Positions 26,836 through 35,489 are shown, counted from the stretch's first letter. The stretch: DNA of 59,408 nt from Nitrospira sp. (GCA_019636815.1 JAHBWT010000014.1:1-59408); one strand, 5' to 3'. The notes: generated by a model from the sequence alone, not told the origin. Program-made: numbers and translations.

Positions 26836-27068
26836 AGAGCTGGAGCGGAACGAGTCGACACCAACCGATCTGCATAGATTGCGTCAATCAGCGTCTGGGG
26901 ATCAAACGTGCCGTGCCATCTTCCAGCACTGCGCCGAAAGACTTCTCGGTCCGTTGTCGATGGTGGGGTGAGGATGGTGATCATCATGTCCTGCCCTTCC
27001 GGCAAGTCAATGCGGTCGAGCGGTTCGATAATCCCACCTTTCATTCGAGCCCGTATCGTGGTCGTCAT
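26832..27068 (-). CDS. vapB: VapB-type (DUF104/AF2212-like) antitoxin
   Basis: 78 residues. It starts MTTTIRARMKGGIIEPLDRIDLPEGQ, the short beta-strand DUF104 type seen with VapC, then EVFRRSAGRWHGTFDPQTLIDAIYADR, the toxin-binding tail. It should neutralise VapC and repress the operon. ATG 27068 precedes the toxin by a 4-bp overlap. Confidence 0.88.
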   Translation of the reverse strand: MTTTIRARMKGGIIEPLDRIDLPEGQDMMITILTPPSTTDREVFRRSAGRWHGTFDPQTLIDAIYADRLVSTRSAPAL

Positions 27069-27243
27069 CTTGCTGCTCCTTCAGTCAGGCGAGACGGATC
27101 GTACATCGACAGCATAGGGCCATGTAACTGGCTCATATTAGGAATGAAGTGTAGCAGAGAGTCTTCTGGAATCCAATATGAAGCAGGTGCGCGCGTATGG
27201 GCCGTCCGTTTAGCGTCGCTCCGGAGCGGATCTTTTCCTGGTC

Positions 27244-27596
27244 TCCACGAAATCCGGGCCGACGCATGAACAGCAATGTCATTCTTCATTCTCTTCGTCG
27301 TACCACTTCTCGCGATAGATCGGGCAGAGGCCTTTCGAGCGGAGAAAGTCGGTGACGTCCTTAATCATGCCGCCGTTTCCGCAGAGATACACGGCGAGGT
27401 TGTCCACCGTCTTGACACGCTCCTGCACCAGCGCGGTGACGCGACCGGTCGGACCGGTCCATCCCGGATCAGGACGAGACAATGTCATGGTGCTGTGAAA
27501 CATGGGATGTCGGGCCGCCAGTTCGTGTAGCTCTTCCTGATAGTACAGATCCCGCTGGGCTCGGAGACCCCATAGCAAGGACACGACCTGCGGGGT
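27244..27596. repeat. Copy B of the 353-bp direct repeat (within intact reductase gene)
   Basis: Partner of 26006-26358. This copy is part of the complete reductase gene, so it is probably the parental or functional one. The boundaries fall inside the gene (27596) and ~35 bp past its stop (27244). No terminal inverted repeats are seen. Confidence 0.9.
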
Positions 27597-28001
27597 TGCT
27601 TTGGACAATAGGGTATGGAGCATAGACCAGATCGGGGCAATCCCCGTGCCGGTCGCGACAAACAGGAGATCGCGTGGCGCATCGTCGTGCAAACGAAAAC
27701 TTCCCGCCGGCCCTTTGAAATGGACCTGATCGCCGGGTTTGAGACCGAAGAGAAATCTCGACCCTGGTCCGTGGTCCACTCGGTTGAAGACCAATGTAAG
27801 GATGCTCCGTTGACTGGGCGGCGAGGCAATCGAATAGGCACGTGTCATCGGATGCGGTCTCCTTATGACGGGAATCTCAAAAGAAATGAATTGCCCCGGC
27901 TGGAAATCCAGTGTCGCAGGCGAGATCACTCGCAAGTCAAGCTCACGGACATCGTGTGTGAGATCATGCACTCGGACGACCTCGGCGGCATTCGTCTGCA
28001 T
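27279..28001 (-). CDS. FAD/NAD(P)-binding oxidoreductase (ferredoxin-NADP reductase type)
   Basis: 240 residues. The FAD domain has FQPGQFISFEIPV and the RAYSIASPP signature (RxYS). The NAD(P) domain has FVATGTGIAPIWSML and the C-terminal AVYLCGNGGMIKDV. It lacks an iron-sulfur domain, so it is a stand-alone flavin reductase that would hand electrons to a ferredoxin, flavodoxin or oxygenase. The acceptor is unknown. Its last third is duplicated downstream beyond vapBC. Confidence 0.9.
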   Translation of the reverse strand: MQTNAAEVVRVHDLTHDVRELDLRVISPATLDFQPGQFISFEIPVIRRPHPMTRAYSIASPPSQRSILTLVFNRVDHGPGSRFLFGLKPGDQVHFKGPAGSFRLHDDAPRDLLFVATGTGIAPIWSMLHTLLSKATPQVVSLLWGLRAQRDLYYQEELHELAARHPMFHSTMTLSRPDPGWTGPTGRVTALVQERVKTVDNLAVYLCGNGGMIKDVTDFLRSKGLCPIYREKWYDEENEE

Positions 28002-28229
28002 CCTTTAGTCCTCCTCTCCATTCGGACAGAGTCCGCTGCGGACTCTTGATATCTTATTTGAGCCATTGAACACGAAAATATACCGATGAGCGACAAGCTG
28101 GATTTCCGATAATCGCCTCATCACCGTCACTACAAATAGTTCGAGAAGGCTAAACTAAGGGGGAAAAGACCCAACAGTATCCCATTCGAGCTCCTGGCCG
28201 AGACACAAACTGTTCCCTTCAATACCACG

Positions 28230-28565
28230 GTGACGGCGGTGATAGTGCTCTTCACGGAGTCGGTTTACTTCATCTGGATCACACAGCAGACAGTGGCACT
28301 TTCAACTGACGACACGCCGATGGACACACGGTTCATGCCAGAGCGCAACAACACAGTGCTACGCATCAAGCCGGCTAATCTGCTGTCACTGCAAGCGAAC
28401 AAGTTTTGTGAGCTAACCGTGACGCCTGGGGTGTTGGACGACTATCGGGATCAGCTGCCTGTATCAGATAAACTCGCTTTCCGGTTGACTCCACTGTACG
28501 CACATGTTATTCGCATAATCGATCGGACGTTAGAGGTATGCCACGCCGCCGATGGTAAACTCTAA
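28230..28565 (+). CDS. Hypothetical protein (weak)
   Basis: An open frame of 111 codons from GTG 28230, or 81 from ATG 28320. The text is not low-complexity (RNNTVLRIKPANLLSLQANKF, KLAFRLTPLYAHVIRIIDRTLEV), but no ribosome site, family or neighbour supports it. It lies in the 590 bp between the reductase start and the exported-protein gene. Confidence 0.3.
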   Translation: MTAVIVLFTESVYFIWITQQTVALSTDDTPMDTRFMPERNNTVLRIKPANLLSLQANKFCELTVTPGVLDDYRDQLPVSDKLAFRLTPLYAHVIRIIDRTLEVCHAADGKL

Positions 28566-28591
28566 CAACCAAGTTTTGAACCGCTGATTCA

Positions 28592-29728
28592 ATGATTCGA
28601 CCGTTACCGATCTTCCGAATATTCAGCACGCTCCTCCTCGTGGGAACACTGAATATCGACACCACGAGCTTGGCGGAGCAGAGAGTCTTTCCGGATCCAT
28701 TCAACCCATCACCCGGCCAAGCCGGGACCTCCGCCGAACCTCAGATGCCATCTGATCCAGAACTCCCTGCCCGTCCCGACTCATCTTCCGATGAATCGGA
28801 GATCCTTGATCACGCAGAGGAGTTGGCTGAGCCGGATTCCTCCATTCTGCCCGAAGAGGAGACCGCTGAGCTTGAGTCCGAGGTTTCCGCTCCCTCCCCT
28901 GAGCCTAACCCATCGATCATGCTGACGGGCCGTGTCTGGCGAGCAAAGCCGGGGATCGTTTTCCTCAAGACCCCGGTCGGACTCTTGTCATTGAGTTCGA
29001 AAACCACGCTCAAGACCATCCCGGCGTCGCAGGAAGTCTCCTTTGTAATACATGACGACCATCTCGTGGTCGATATTGTGAAACGAACCGATGGGACACT
29101 CGTTCACCGCTACCTGAGCGGGCCGTTCAGGCGAAGCGAGGAAGATGACACGCAGCTGATAGGATGGACACCTGAGGGCGAGCAGGCCTTCCACATGGGC
29201 AACCATGCACGGGCTCTCTCAAGCCGGAAGGAGGGTGACTCCGTCACCGTCGAGGTTGATGATAGCCATACCGTCATCGGTGTCCATGATCTTCAATTCG
29301 ACCTTCAGGTCGGGCAGATCGCAACCCGCGGATCCAACGCCCACCTCTTGCTGACCGGCACCATCTCAAAACTCAAGTCCAATTTTATTTTCTTTCGGAC
29401 TCCGATCGGTATCGTCAACGTCAACACCAAGATCGGCATCAAGAATGCCAAAGTCGGACAGATGATGAGATTGCACATGCATGACCACCACGTCGTCGCG
29501 GATCTCGCCCCATCCGCCGATTCTGCTCCCACCCGGCGATTCGTCACCGGACCATTGGAATTCGTCACCCCGGATCGGACGAGTGTCAGGCTCTGGACTC
29601 CAGAAGGAGAACGGACCTACCCGGCCGATCAAGGGAAAAGCGCACTGAATGGCGCGAGAGAAGGGACTCCTATCACCGTCGAACTCAACGGGCAAGGCGA
29701 CGTCGTCGACTTCCACCGGGTGAAGTAG
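28592..29728 (+). CDS. Exported protein with an internally duplicated beta-domain
   Basis: 378 residues. A signal peptide (to about residue 28) is followed by a Pro/Glu/Ser-rich acidic linker (~30-105). Two related domains of ~120 residues follow. Each has a TGRVWRAKPGIVFLKTPVG / TGTISKLKSNFIFFRTPIG start, a HDDHLVVDIV / HDHHVVADLA centre, a WTPEGEQAF / WTPEGERTY strand and a VTVEVDD / ITVELNG end. The pattern suggests a tandem beta-barrel or SH3-like fold. It lies just upstream of an ECF sigma factor. Function unknown. Confidence 0.68.
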   Translation: MIRPLPIFRIFSTLLLVGTLNIDTTSLAEQRVFPDPFNPSPGQAGTSAEPQMPSDPELPARPDSSSDESEILDHAEELAEPDSSILPEEETAELESEVSAPSPEPNPSIMLTGRVWRAKPGIVFLKTPVGLLSLSSKTTLKTIPASQEVSFVIHDDHLVVDIVKRTDGTLVHRYLSGPFRRSEEDDTQLIGWTPEGEQAFHMGNHARALSSRKEGDSVTVEVDDSHTVIGVHDLQFDLQVGQIATRGSNAHLLLTGTISKLKSNFIFFRTPIGIVNVNTKIGIKNAKVGQMMRLHMHDHHVVADLAPSADSAPTRRFVTGPLEFVTPDRTSVRLWTPEGERTYPADQGKSALNGAREGTPITVELNGQGDVVDFHRVK

Positions 29729-29748
29729 CTTCCGACCCCATCTTCGTC

Positions 29749-29778
29749 TTGACTCTCTTTTCAATCCCCCCGTAGACT
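29749..29778 (+). promoter_or_regulatory. Candidate promoter of the ECF sigma gene
   Basis: TTGACT (29749-29754), an 18-bp spacer and TAGACT (29773-29778). The predicted transcript start (~29785) is within a few bases of the ATG at 29788, and no Shine-Dalgarno sequence precedes that ATG. The mRNA would be nearly leaderless. Confidence 0.42.
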
Positions 29779-29787
29779 GCCCAACAT

Positions 29788-30414
29788 ATGGGCACATCCG
29801 CTGGGAGTCATCCGCCAGGGTCACCATCAATTCCTTCACAAACCGCTAAGGTGTTTGATACTCTATTTCGTGATCATGTGGACCTGGTCTATCGCTTTGC
29901 GCATCGATTATGCGGCGAGCCGGAGACCGCACAAGACTTGGTACAGGAGACGTTTCTGAATGCCTATCGTGGATTCGATAAATTCCGCGGTGACGCCCAA
30001 GTTTCGACATGGCTGTATACCATCGCCTCTCGGGCCTGCCTGCGTATGCGGCGCAGACGAAAAGGTGCCCCGGAACGGGAACTATCTCTCGAAGAGTTCA
30101 TCCCCACATCCGAGGGCGAGTTTCGTCTGCAGATTCCGATCGACGGCCTCAGCCCCGAAGAAGCGCTCCAGAACAAGCAATTGCGTGACGCGCTCGATAC
30201 AGCGATCAATCAGCTGCCGAAGAAGTACAAGATGGTCTTGGTTCTTCGAGACATGGAAGGCTTGAGCGCGAAGGAAGTCGGAACCATCATGGGGTTGAAT
30301 GAGCGAGCGGTGAAATCACGTCTGCACCGCGCCCGACTGTTTGTCCGTCGTCAACTCAGTGCCCAAGGACATGGCCAGACGATGCCCGATCACGAACACG
30401 CGGTACTTGAATAG
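29788..30414 (+). CDS. ECF-type RNA polymerase sigma factor
   Basis: 208 residues. Region 2 is LFRDHVDLVYRFAHRLCGEPETAQDLVQETFLNAYRGFDKF with the STWLYTIASRACL tail. Region 4 is INQLPKKYKMVLVLRDMEGLSAKEVGTIMGLNERAVKSRLHRAR, the HTH that reads the -35. Region 3 is absent, as in ECF sigmas. The gene after it encodes a zf-HC2 anti-sigma, 16 bp later. Two exported proteins of unknown function flank the pair, so they are likely sensors or targets. Confidence 0.95.
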   Translation: MGTSAGSHPPGSPSIPSQTAKVFDTLFRDHVDLVYRFAHRLCGEPETAQDLVQETFLNAYRGFDKFRGDAQVSTWLYTIASRACLRMRRRRKGAPERELSLEEFIPTSEGEFRLQIPIDGLSPEEALQNKQLRDALDTAINQLPKKYKMVLVLRDMEGLSAKEVGTIMGLNERAVKSRLHRARLFVRRQLSAQGHGQTMPDHEHAVLE

Positions 30415-30430
30415 CGGAAGGAACGGTTCC

Positions 30431-30736
30431 ATGACAAAGCGCCAGGCTTCCGGACAGCGACCACGCGCTTCTATGACTCGGCATCAGCATAACCATGAAA
30501 AGAGCAAGTGCCTGGGTATTCTCCGACAGCTGTCCGCCTATATCGATGATGAACTAGCAGGAGACATTTGCCATGAAATTCGCCGGCACTTGGGCGCCTG
30601 TCCCAACTGTGAAATCTTCGTCTTCTCCCTGCGTCAGACCGTCTCACTTTGTCGCCATAGTCCGGTTCCGAGCCTGTCGACTGTCGACCGGTCTTTGATG
30701 CGCCGGAAGATCCTGAAAGCCGCGCAGACTCGATAA
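30431..30736 (+). CDS. zf-HC2 anti-sigma factor
   Basis: 101 residues from ATG 30431 with GGAAGGAACG upstream; an in-frame start at 30341 would overlap the sigma gene. The zinc anti-sigma motif is HxxxCxxC in HEIRRHLGACPNCEIFV, with the preceding LSAYIDDELAGDICHE helix. Such proteins bind the ECF sigma and release it on a signal. There is no transmembrane helix, so it is a soluble, possibly redox-responsive, type. Several Cys (KCLG, ICHE, ACPNC, SLCRH) could take part. Confidence 0.88.
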   Translation: MTKRQASGQRPRASMTRHQHNHEKSKCLGILRQLSAYIDDELAGDICHEIRRHLGACPNCEIFVFSLRQTVSLCRHSPVPSLSTVDRSLMRRKILKAAQTR

Positions 30737-30760
30737 ACCACAACACATCGACGCCATGTC

Positions 30761-32470
30761 ATGACGACTGTGAACCCATTGTTTGGAATTCTCATTCTTT
30801 CCGTATTGTTTGCGATTCTTGATGCACCGGTGCTGACCCTCGCTGCCTCGCCATCCAAAACCCCTCACCAGACGAAACTGGGCGGAGCCGCGCGTCAGGC
30901 TGCCGTCGATACGGCCATTCGCTATGCCGAAGCCATCGCGCATGGCGACAAAGTCGCCGCCGGACAACTGGACTTTGCGTGTCAGTACAAGCTTGTGACC
31001 GTTCCCCTTGCGGAACCAGCACAATCTGCGACAGCCGATTCCTCGTACAACGATTGTTGGCAGGCATTGACTGCGGGCCATACACCACTGTTGAAACGGT
31101 CTGATACTGGGATGAACGTCCTCTGGCCAAGCGCCGGTCCGCTCGTGTTTTACGGCGATGACCTGTCCCGCGCTTCTGCCTCCGCCTTTGTGATGGATGC
31201 TCTCGGGCTCACACCTCCCGGAACGGGCCTGCATCTCGCCGTCACAAACAGCCGTTCGATTCCAAATGGATCCTTCCGACTTGCGCCGAACGGGAAAGTC
31301 ATCGGAGTCCCGACCACACTGGTCGATCTCACCGTCCACTACCACGACCCACTCACCGCACCTCTGACGTATGGGCCAAACACTGTCCAGTGGACGAGCA
31401 CGATCAAGCGTGAACGGCGTGCAGTAAAATCCATCACCACCCAATGGGTGGTCTTCAGCGGACTCAGACGGCATGGTTTTCCACGCGACACCGCCGTGTT
31501 CCATCTCCCCGTGGAAACCACGCCTGAAGCGCCGGGCATGGTCGCAGAGAGGATCCCGTTCACGACCGAGACAAGCCGCGCCCTTCTCGACTCGCTTGTC
31601 TGGTGGGGCCCCGATGATCAGCCTGGTATGCTGACTGTTGCAGCAGCTCGCGCCGCTGCTTTTCCTGAATTACGCGATCGAGTCGCGATGCTCAATCGCA
31701 TCTTGATCATCGACCCGAATCAAGCGGACGCTCTAACCGTCCTGACCAGAAATCTGTACGGTGTCTTGCTACGGGAGGCGGCTCAGAACCACAAACTGAT
31801 GGTCAAAGATCCGGCGCTCTCCCTCACGGTCAACGAGTTTTATTGGACGACCGCTGCCGCTTCCGATCGCCTGGATCTCTCCTTAGTGATGGAAGTGGGC
31901 GGATTCTCACAACCGACGCCAGCGGACCTGCTCTATCGGTTGTTGCCCGCGTTACAGACTCTTGCGAAAATCTACCCAGAACGGCTGGATAATCGTTTCC
32001 GGCTGGGGATGGCCTATCGTTGGAACAATGATCAAGGTCCGATGGTTGAAACATTTGAGGCATTGGTCAAAGACATTCCGGCTGACCGAAAGACACCCAA
32101 GGCCGAAGCACTCCTACAGCTTGCGTGGTCCCGCATCAACAAAGTGGCCTGGAACCGAATTTTGCATGATCCCGATAGTTTCCGCGCGTATGAGGACGCC
32201 AAGGCCGCTTTGGCTCTCGCCGAGTTGCCCCTCGACAAGTTTCTGGCGGAGTACACCATGGCCTACAGCATGATCTTCATGCCTGACTACGGAGATAAAA
32301 AGGAGATGATGAAACATCTGACCGAGGCAAAACGCTGGTTCGACGACATACCGGGAAAAAACGAGGAAGTCTGGCGCTATTTCCTCCACAGCGAATCGCT
32401 GAAAGCCGTGCTCGACGGCGATCCGATGTTTCAGCCAATCCTAGCCGAAACGAAATTGCCAAATGGATAA
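30761..32470 (+). CDS. Large exported protein with helical C-terminal repeats
   Basis: 569 residues. A signal peptide spans ~1-28 (PLFGILILSVLFAILDAPVLTLAA). The middle (~40-270) is a beta-rich domain with two Cys (FACQYK, YNDCWQ) that may form a disulfide. The C-terminal ~250 residues look like helical repeats (TPR-type spacing: RDRVAMLNRILIIDPNQADALTVLTRNLYG, KTPKAEALLQLAWSRI). It begins 24 bp after the anti-sigma gene and is probably in the same operon, so it may be regulated by that sigma. No family is recognised. Confidence 0.72.
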   Translation: MTTVNPLFGILILSVLFAILDAPVLTLAASPSKTPHQTKLGGAARQAAVDTAIRYAEAIAHGDKVAAGQLDFACQYKLVTVPLAEPAQSATADSSYNDCWQALTAGHTPLLKRSDTGMNVLWPSAGPLVFYGDDLSRASASAFVMDALGLTPPGTGLHLAVTNSRSIPNGSFRLAPNGKVIGVPTTLVDLTVHYHDPLTAPLTYGPNTVQWTSTIKRERRAVKSITTQWVVFSGLRRHGFPRDTAVFHLPVETTPEAPGMVAERIPFTTETSRALLDSLVWWGPDDQPGMLTVAAARAAAFPELRDRVAMLNRILIIDPNQADALTVLTRNLYGVLLREAAQNHKLMVKDPALSLTVNEFYWTTAAASDRLDLSLVMEVGGFSQPTPADLLYRLLPALQTLAKIYPERLDNRFRLGMAYRWNNDQGPMVETFEALVKDIPADRKTPKAEALLQLAWSRINKVAWNRILHDPDSFRAYEDAKAALALAELPLDKFLAEYTMAYSMIFMPDYGDKKEMMKHLTEAKRWFDDIPGKNEEVWRYFLHSESLKAVLDGDPMFQPILAETKLPNG

Positions 32471-32532
32471 TCTCCTCATCAGGCTCCTGCCGGGCTCGTC
32501 TTTTCCTTTCCCTTCACGTATCGTACAGAGTG

Positions 32533-33237
32533 ATGTTTCGCTTACACCGGCACGATCTTCGCTTTCCTCCGGTTGAGCGGGCGTCTCCCGAAGGTTTACT
32601 GGCAGTCGGCGGAGATCTCCGACCTGAGCGGCTTCTCGAAGCCTATCGGAATGGTATTTTCCCCTGGTACAACGACAATCAACCGATTCTCTGGTGGTCG
32701 CCCGACCCTCGAGCCGTACTGTTCCCCGAAAACCTTCATGTATCCCGCAGCTTGAAACGGCGCCTTCGGTCGAATGCGTTCACCGTCACACTCGATACCA
32801 GCTTTCGCGATGTCATGGAACAATGCGCAGGACCACGTCCGCAATATCCGGAGGGAGGAACCTGGATCACAGGAGATATGCTGGACGCATATACGCGGCT
32901 GTATGAGCTCGGCTACGCCCATTCTGTTGAAACCTGGCAGGATGGTCGTTTGGTAGGTGGACTCTATGGCGTGGCACTCGGTGGCGCCTTCTTTGCCGAG
33001 TCTATGTTTACCAAGGTTGATGATGCATCGAAGGTGGCACTGGTCAGGCTTGTGCGACAGCTCCAGGTCTGGGGCTTTCGTCTGATCGATTGCCAACAGC
33101 CCTCCCCCCATGTCAGGCGGTTCGGAGCGCAAGAGATTCCACGATCAGATTTCACCATACGTCTCGCTGCGGCCCTGAAGCTCCGCCACCGACAGGGACG
33201 GTGGAAGTTCGACGGGGATATCGCGCAGAAAGAGTAA
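32533..33237 (+). CDS. aat: Leucyl/phenylalanyl-tRNA--protein transferase
   Basis: 234 residues from ATG 32533 (a GTG precedes directly at 32530). The family marks are FPPVERASPEGLLAVGGDL, AYRNGIFPWYN, ILWWSPDPR, and YGVALGGAFFAESMFTKVDDASKVAL. The enzyme adds Leu or Phe to proteins with N-terminal Lys or Arg, marking them for the ClpS/ClpAP N-end pathway. It acts alone in the cytoplasm. The neighbouring clp genes are not in this window. Confidence 0.96.
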   Translation: MFRLHRHDLRFPPVERASPEGLLAVGGDLRPERLLEAYRNGIFPWYNDNQPILWWSPDPRAVLFPENLHVSRSLKRRLRSNAFTVTLDTSFRDVMEQCAGPRPQYPEGGTWITGDMLDAYTRLYELGYAHSVETWQDGRLVGGLYGVALGGAFFAESMFTKVDDASKVALVRLVRQLQVWGFRLIDCQQPSPHVRRFGAQEIPRSDFTIRLAAALKLRHRQGRWKFDGDIAQKE

Positions 33238-33278
33238 GAAGTGAAATAACAGGTTGCGATGTGCCAGGCAAACCCCCA

Positions 33279-33308
33279 TTGACAGCCTTTTCCATAGTCG
33301 CTTATGAT
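33279..33308 (+). promoter_or_regulatory. Sigma-70-type promoter of the rhodanese gene
   Basis: Perfect -35 TTGACA (33279-33284), 18-bp spacer and TATGAT -10 (33303-33308). It lies 28 bp upstream of the rhodanese ATG, leaving room for the GAGGAGG ribosome site. It is the best match to a housekeeping promoter in this region. Confidence 0.65.
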
Positions 33309-33335
33309 TTCCTCTCCCTACGAGGAGGATTCCAT

Positions 33336-33656
33336 ATGAGCTTTGTGATTACACCAAAAGAATTGAAGGCCCGAATCGATAAAGGAGATAAGCTGGTACT
33401 CTTGGATGTACGCGAACCGTGGGAGAATCAACTCGCCAAACTGAACAACTCTATCCTCATTCCACTCGGTACTTTGCCTAACTCACTTTCCAAGTTGGAC
33501 AGGGATGCCGAAATTATCGCGTACTGTCACCACGGTATGCGAAGCGGAGACGCAACGGAGTTTCTCCTTCAGCAAGGATTTGCGAATGTAAAAAATTTGA
33601 TCGGTGGGATCGATGCCTGGTCTGTCCAGGTCGATGGAAGTGTGCCTCGATACTGA
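33336..33656 (+). CDS. Single-domain rhodanese (sulfurtransferase)
   Basis: 106 residues from ATG 33336, which has GAGGAGG upstream. A frame reaching back to 33090 would overlap aat and is rejected. It has the rhodanese start (VLLDVREPWE), the active-site loop with Cys64 in YCHHGMRS, and NLIGGIDAWSVQVD at the end. The catalytic Cys takes a sulfane sulfur from thiosulfate or a thiol. A six-residue loop is typical of this PspE/GlpE-like group. It is likely expressed alone from its own promoter. Confidence 0.92.
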   Translation: MSFVITPKELKARIDKGDKLVLLDVREPWENQLAKLNNSILIPLGTLPNSLSKLDRDAEIIAYCHHGMRSGDATEFLLQQGFANVKNLIGGIDAWSVQVDGSVPRY

Positions 33657-33752
33657 TACAACCACACGTTGTTGGTCTCCCGCCCTCGGCTACTTCTGAG
33701 GGGCGTACCATCTAGTTCTAAGTCAGTGTGACCATTCTTGTTTCAGATCGCT

Positions 33753-34679
33753 TTACCTACCTATTTCCCCCTGGAAGAATTCAACGGTTTGCTTGAGTCC
33801 CTCGGCGAGATCGACTTTCACATCCCATCCCAACTCCTGTTTGATCCTGGACGGATCGATCACGCTCCTAAGCTGCTCGCCGAGTTTGGCCGGCCCATGG
33901 ACCTCCTTAGCCGGAGAACCGGTCAGACCAGCAAGCATTCTGAACAGCTCGTTCACTGACGTCTCAATTCCTGTTCCGACATTGTAGACCCCATGCGCAT
34001 CTTGTCCCATGGCGACAAGGTTGGCTTGGGCCACATCATCAACGAACACGAAGTCGCGTGTTTGTCGGCCGTTTCCGTTAATGATGGGCTGCTCATTATT
34101 CAACATTTTCTGGATAAAAATGGCGACAACCCCGGCTTCTCCCTCGGGGTCTTGTCGTGGTCCATAAACGTTGGCGTACCGTAGGCTGACGACCGGAATT
34201 CCGCTCGTGCGTTGGAAGTAGGAAAGGTAATGCTCACCGCATAGTTTACTGATGCCATAGGGTGACAGCGGGTTATTCCTATGGGATTCCGCGGCCGGGA
34301 AAGTCTCTTGCTCGCCATAGATCGCCCCTCCGGACGAGGAGAACACAACCTTTCGGCATCCGTACCGCACCGCCTGCTGCAACACGTTCATCGTTCCCAG
34401 GACGTTGACCTGCGCATCGAACACCGGGTCCTCCACCGAATTGCGGACGCTGATCTGAGCGGCGAGGTGAAGGACCACATTGGGCCGTTCGTTGCGAAAC
34501 ACCCGCTCCAATCGCCCGCTGGTCACATCGGTCTTATAGAGACTCGCCGCACGGTTGACGTTTTTTCGCTTCCCGGTGACCAGATTGTCGACGACGACAA
34601 CCTGATGCCCTTCTTCTACGAGTCGGTCCACGACGTGAGACCCGATAAACCCTGCGCCGCCCGTCACCAGTACTTTCAT
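33753..34679 (-). CDS. NAD-dependent sugar-nucleotide epimerase (GalE/UGE type)
   Basis: 308 residues. It begins MKVLVTGGAGFIGSHVVDRL (NAD loop), then LHLAAQISVRNSVEDP, the catalytic YGISK with Ser in VFSSSGGAIYG, and SLRYANVYGPRQDPEGEAGVVAIF. This is an extended SDR close to UDP-glucose 4-epimerases. The family interconverts UDP-sugars or their dehydrated forms for glycans. It is preceded (36 bp) by tlyA in the same direction. Confidence 0.9.
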   Translation of the reverse strand: MKVLVTGGAGFIGSHVVDRLVEEGHQVVVVDNLVTGKRKNVNRAASLYKTDVTSGRLERVFRNERPNVVLHLAAQISVRNSVEDPVFDAQVNVLGTMNVLQQAVRYGCRKVVFSSSGGAIYGEQETFPAAESHRNNPLSPYGISKLCGEHYLSYFQRTSGIPVVSLRYANVYGPRQDPEGEAGVVAIFIQKMLNNEQPIINGNGRQTRDFVFVDDVAQANLVAMGQDAHGVYNVGTGIETSVNELFRMLAGLTGSPAKEVHGPAKLGEQLRSVIDPSRIKQELGWDVKVDLAEGLKQTVEFFQGEIGR

Positions 34680-34715
34680 TGGCCCTCCTCATTGAGCTGT
34701 CTGCCGTACCTTTTT

Positions 34716-35489
34716 CTACATACCATGAAACGGGGTGCTGTACTCAAGAATCGCCAATATTTCTTCATTGCCTTTTTTTTTCCCTTTGATGGGTGAAGCG
34801 ACAACCTGATTCAGCTGTAGTCCCATGTCGGCCGCAAAGCGTAAGATTCGCTGCACCGCCTGCTCTCGTTGTCCTTCGTCACGCACGACACCTCCCCGAC
34901 CCACTTGTCCCTTGCCCACTTCGAACTGAGGTTTAATCAAGGCGATGATGTGGGCGTGAGATCGCAGAAATTGAAGAATGGGCTGGAGCACCTTTGTCAG
35001 CGAAATAAAAGAGACATCGATGACGACAAGATCGATCGGCTCAGGGATGGCGGAAGGTGCTATATAACGGATGTTGGTCCGCTCAATCAACACAACACGT
35101 GGGTCTTGTCGAAGTCGCCAGTCGAACTGTCCATAACCAACATCAACGGCGTAGACCTTAGCCGCCCCTCGTTGTAACAAGCAGTCCGTGAATCCTCCCG
35201 TTGAACACCCAACATCGAGGCAGACTCGTCCCTGAGGCATGATTGACGAAACGTCGAGCGCCGCCGCCAGCTTTTCACCACCTCGGCTGACAAACGGCTG
35301 ACGATCTTCGGTCATCTCAATGAGTGCATCGACGGGAATCACTCTGGACGGTTTGTCGACAACGACCCCATCATTTTTGACTTTTCCAGCCAGAATCATG
35401 CGGACTGCAGTATCTCTGCTCTGCACCAAACCCCGCGCTACCAGTACGTGATCACACCGATCTTTCTCGCGGCGTCCTTTTGTACCCAT
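34716..35489 (-). CDS. tlyA: TlyA family rRNA 2'-O-methyltransferase/hemolysin-like protein
   Basis: 257 residues. An N-terminal S4 RNA-binding domain (~10-75: HVLVARGLVQSRDTAVRMILAGKV) leads to an FtsJ-type methyltransferase. This has the RGGEKLAAALD start, CLDVGCSTGGFTDCLLQRGA (SAM motif), and VVIDVSFISLTKVLQPI and IALIKPQFEVGKGQVGRGGVV. TlyA 2'-O-methylates 16S C1409 and 23S C1920 in some bacteria. It closes the xseA-xseB run and precedes the epimerase. Confidence 0.93.
   Translation of the reverse strand: MGTKGRREKDRCDHVLVARGLVQSRDTAVRMILAGKVKNDGVVVDKPSRVIPVDALIEMTEDRQPFVSRGGEKLAAALDVSSIMPQGRVCLDVGCSTGGFTDCLLQRGAAKVYAVDVGYGQFDWRLRQDPRVVLIERTNIRYIAPSAIPEPIDLVVIDVSFISLTKVLQPILQFLRSHAHIIALIKPQFEVGKGQVGRGGVVRDEGQREQAVQRILRFAADMGLQLNQVVASPIKGKKKGNEEILAILEYSTPFHGM

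Noticed and set aside
28029..28045. Palindrome GAGTCCG-CTG-CGGACTC upstream of the reductase start
   Set aside because: A 7-bp hairpin within a coding-start leader; could be an operator or chance. No conservation evidence.
30644..31504. 286-codon minus-strand frame over the exported helical protein
   Set aside because: Trp/Arg/Cys-rich mirror text, no start signal, opposite to a well-supported operon.
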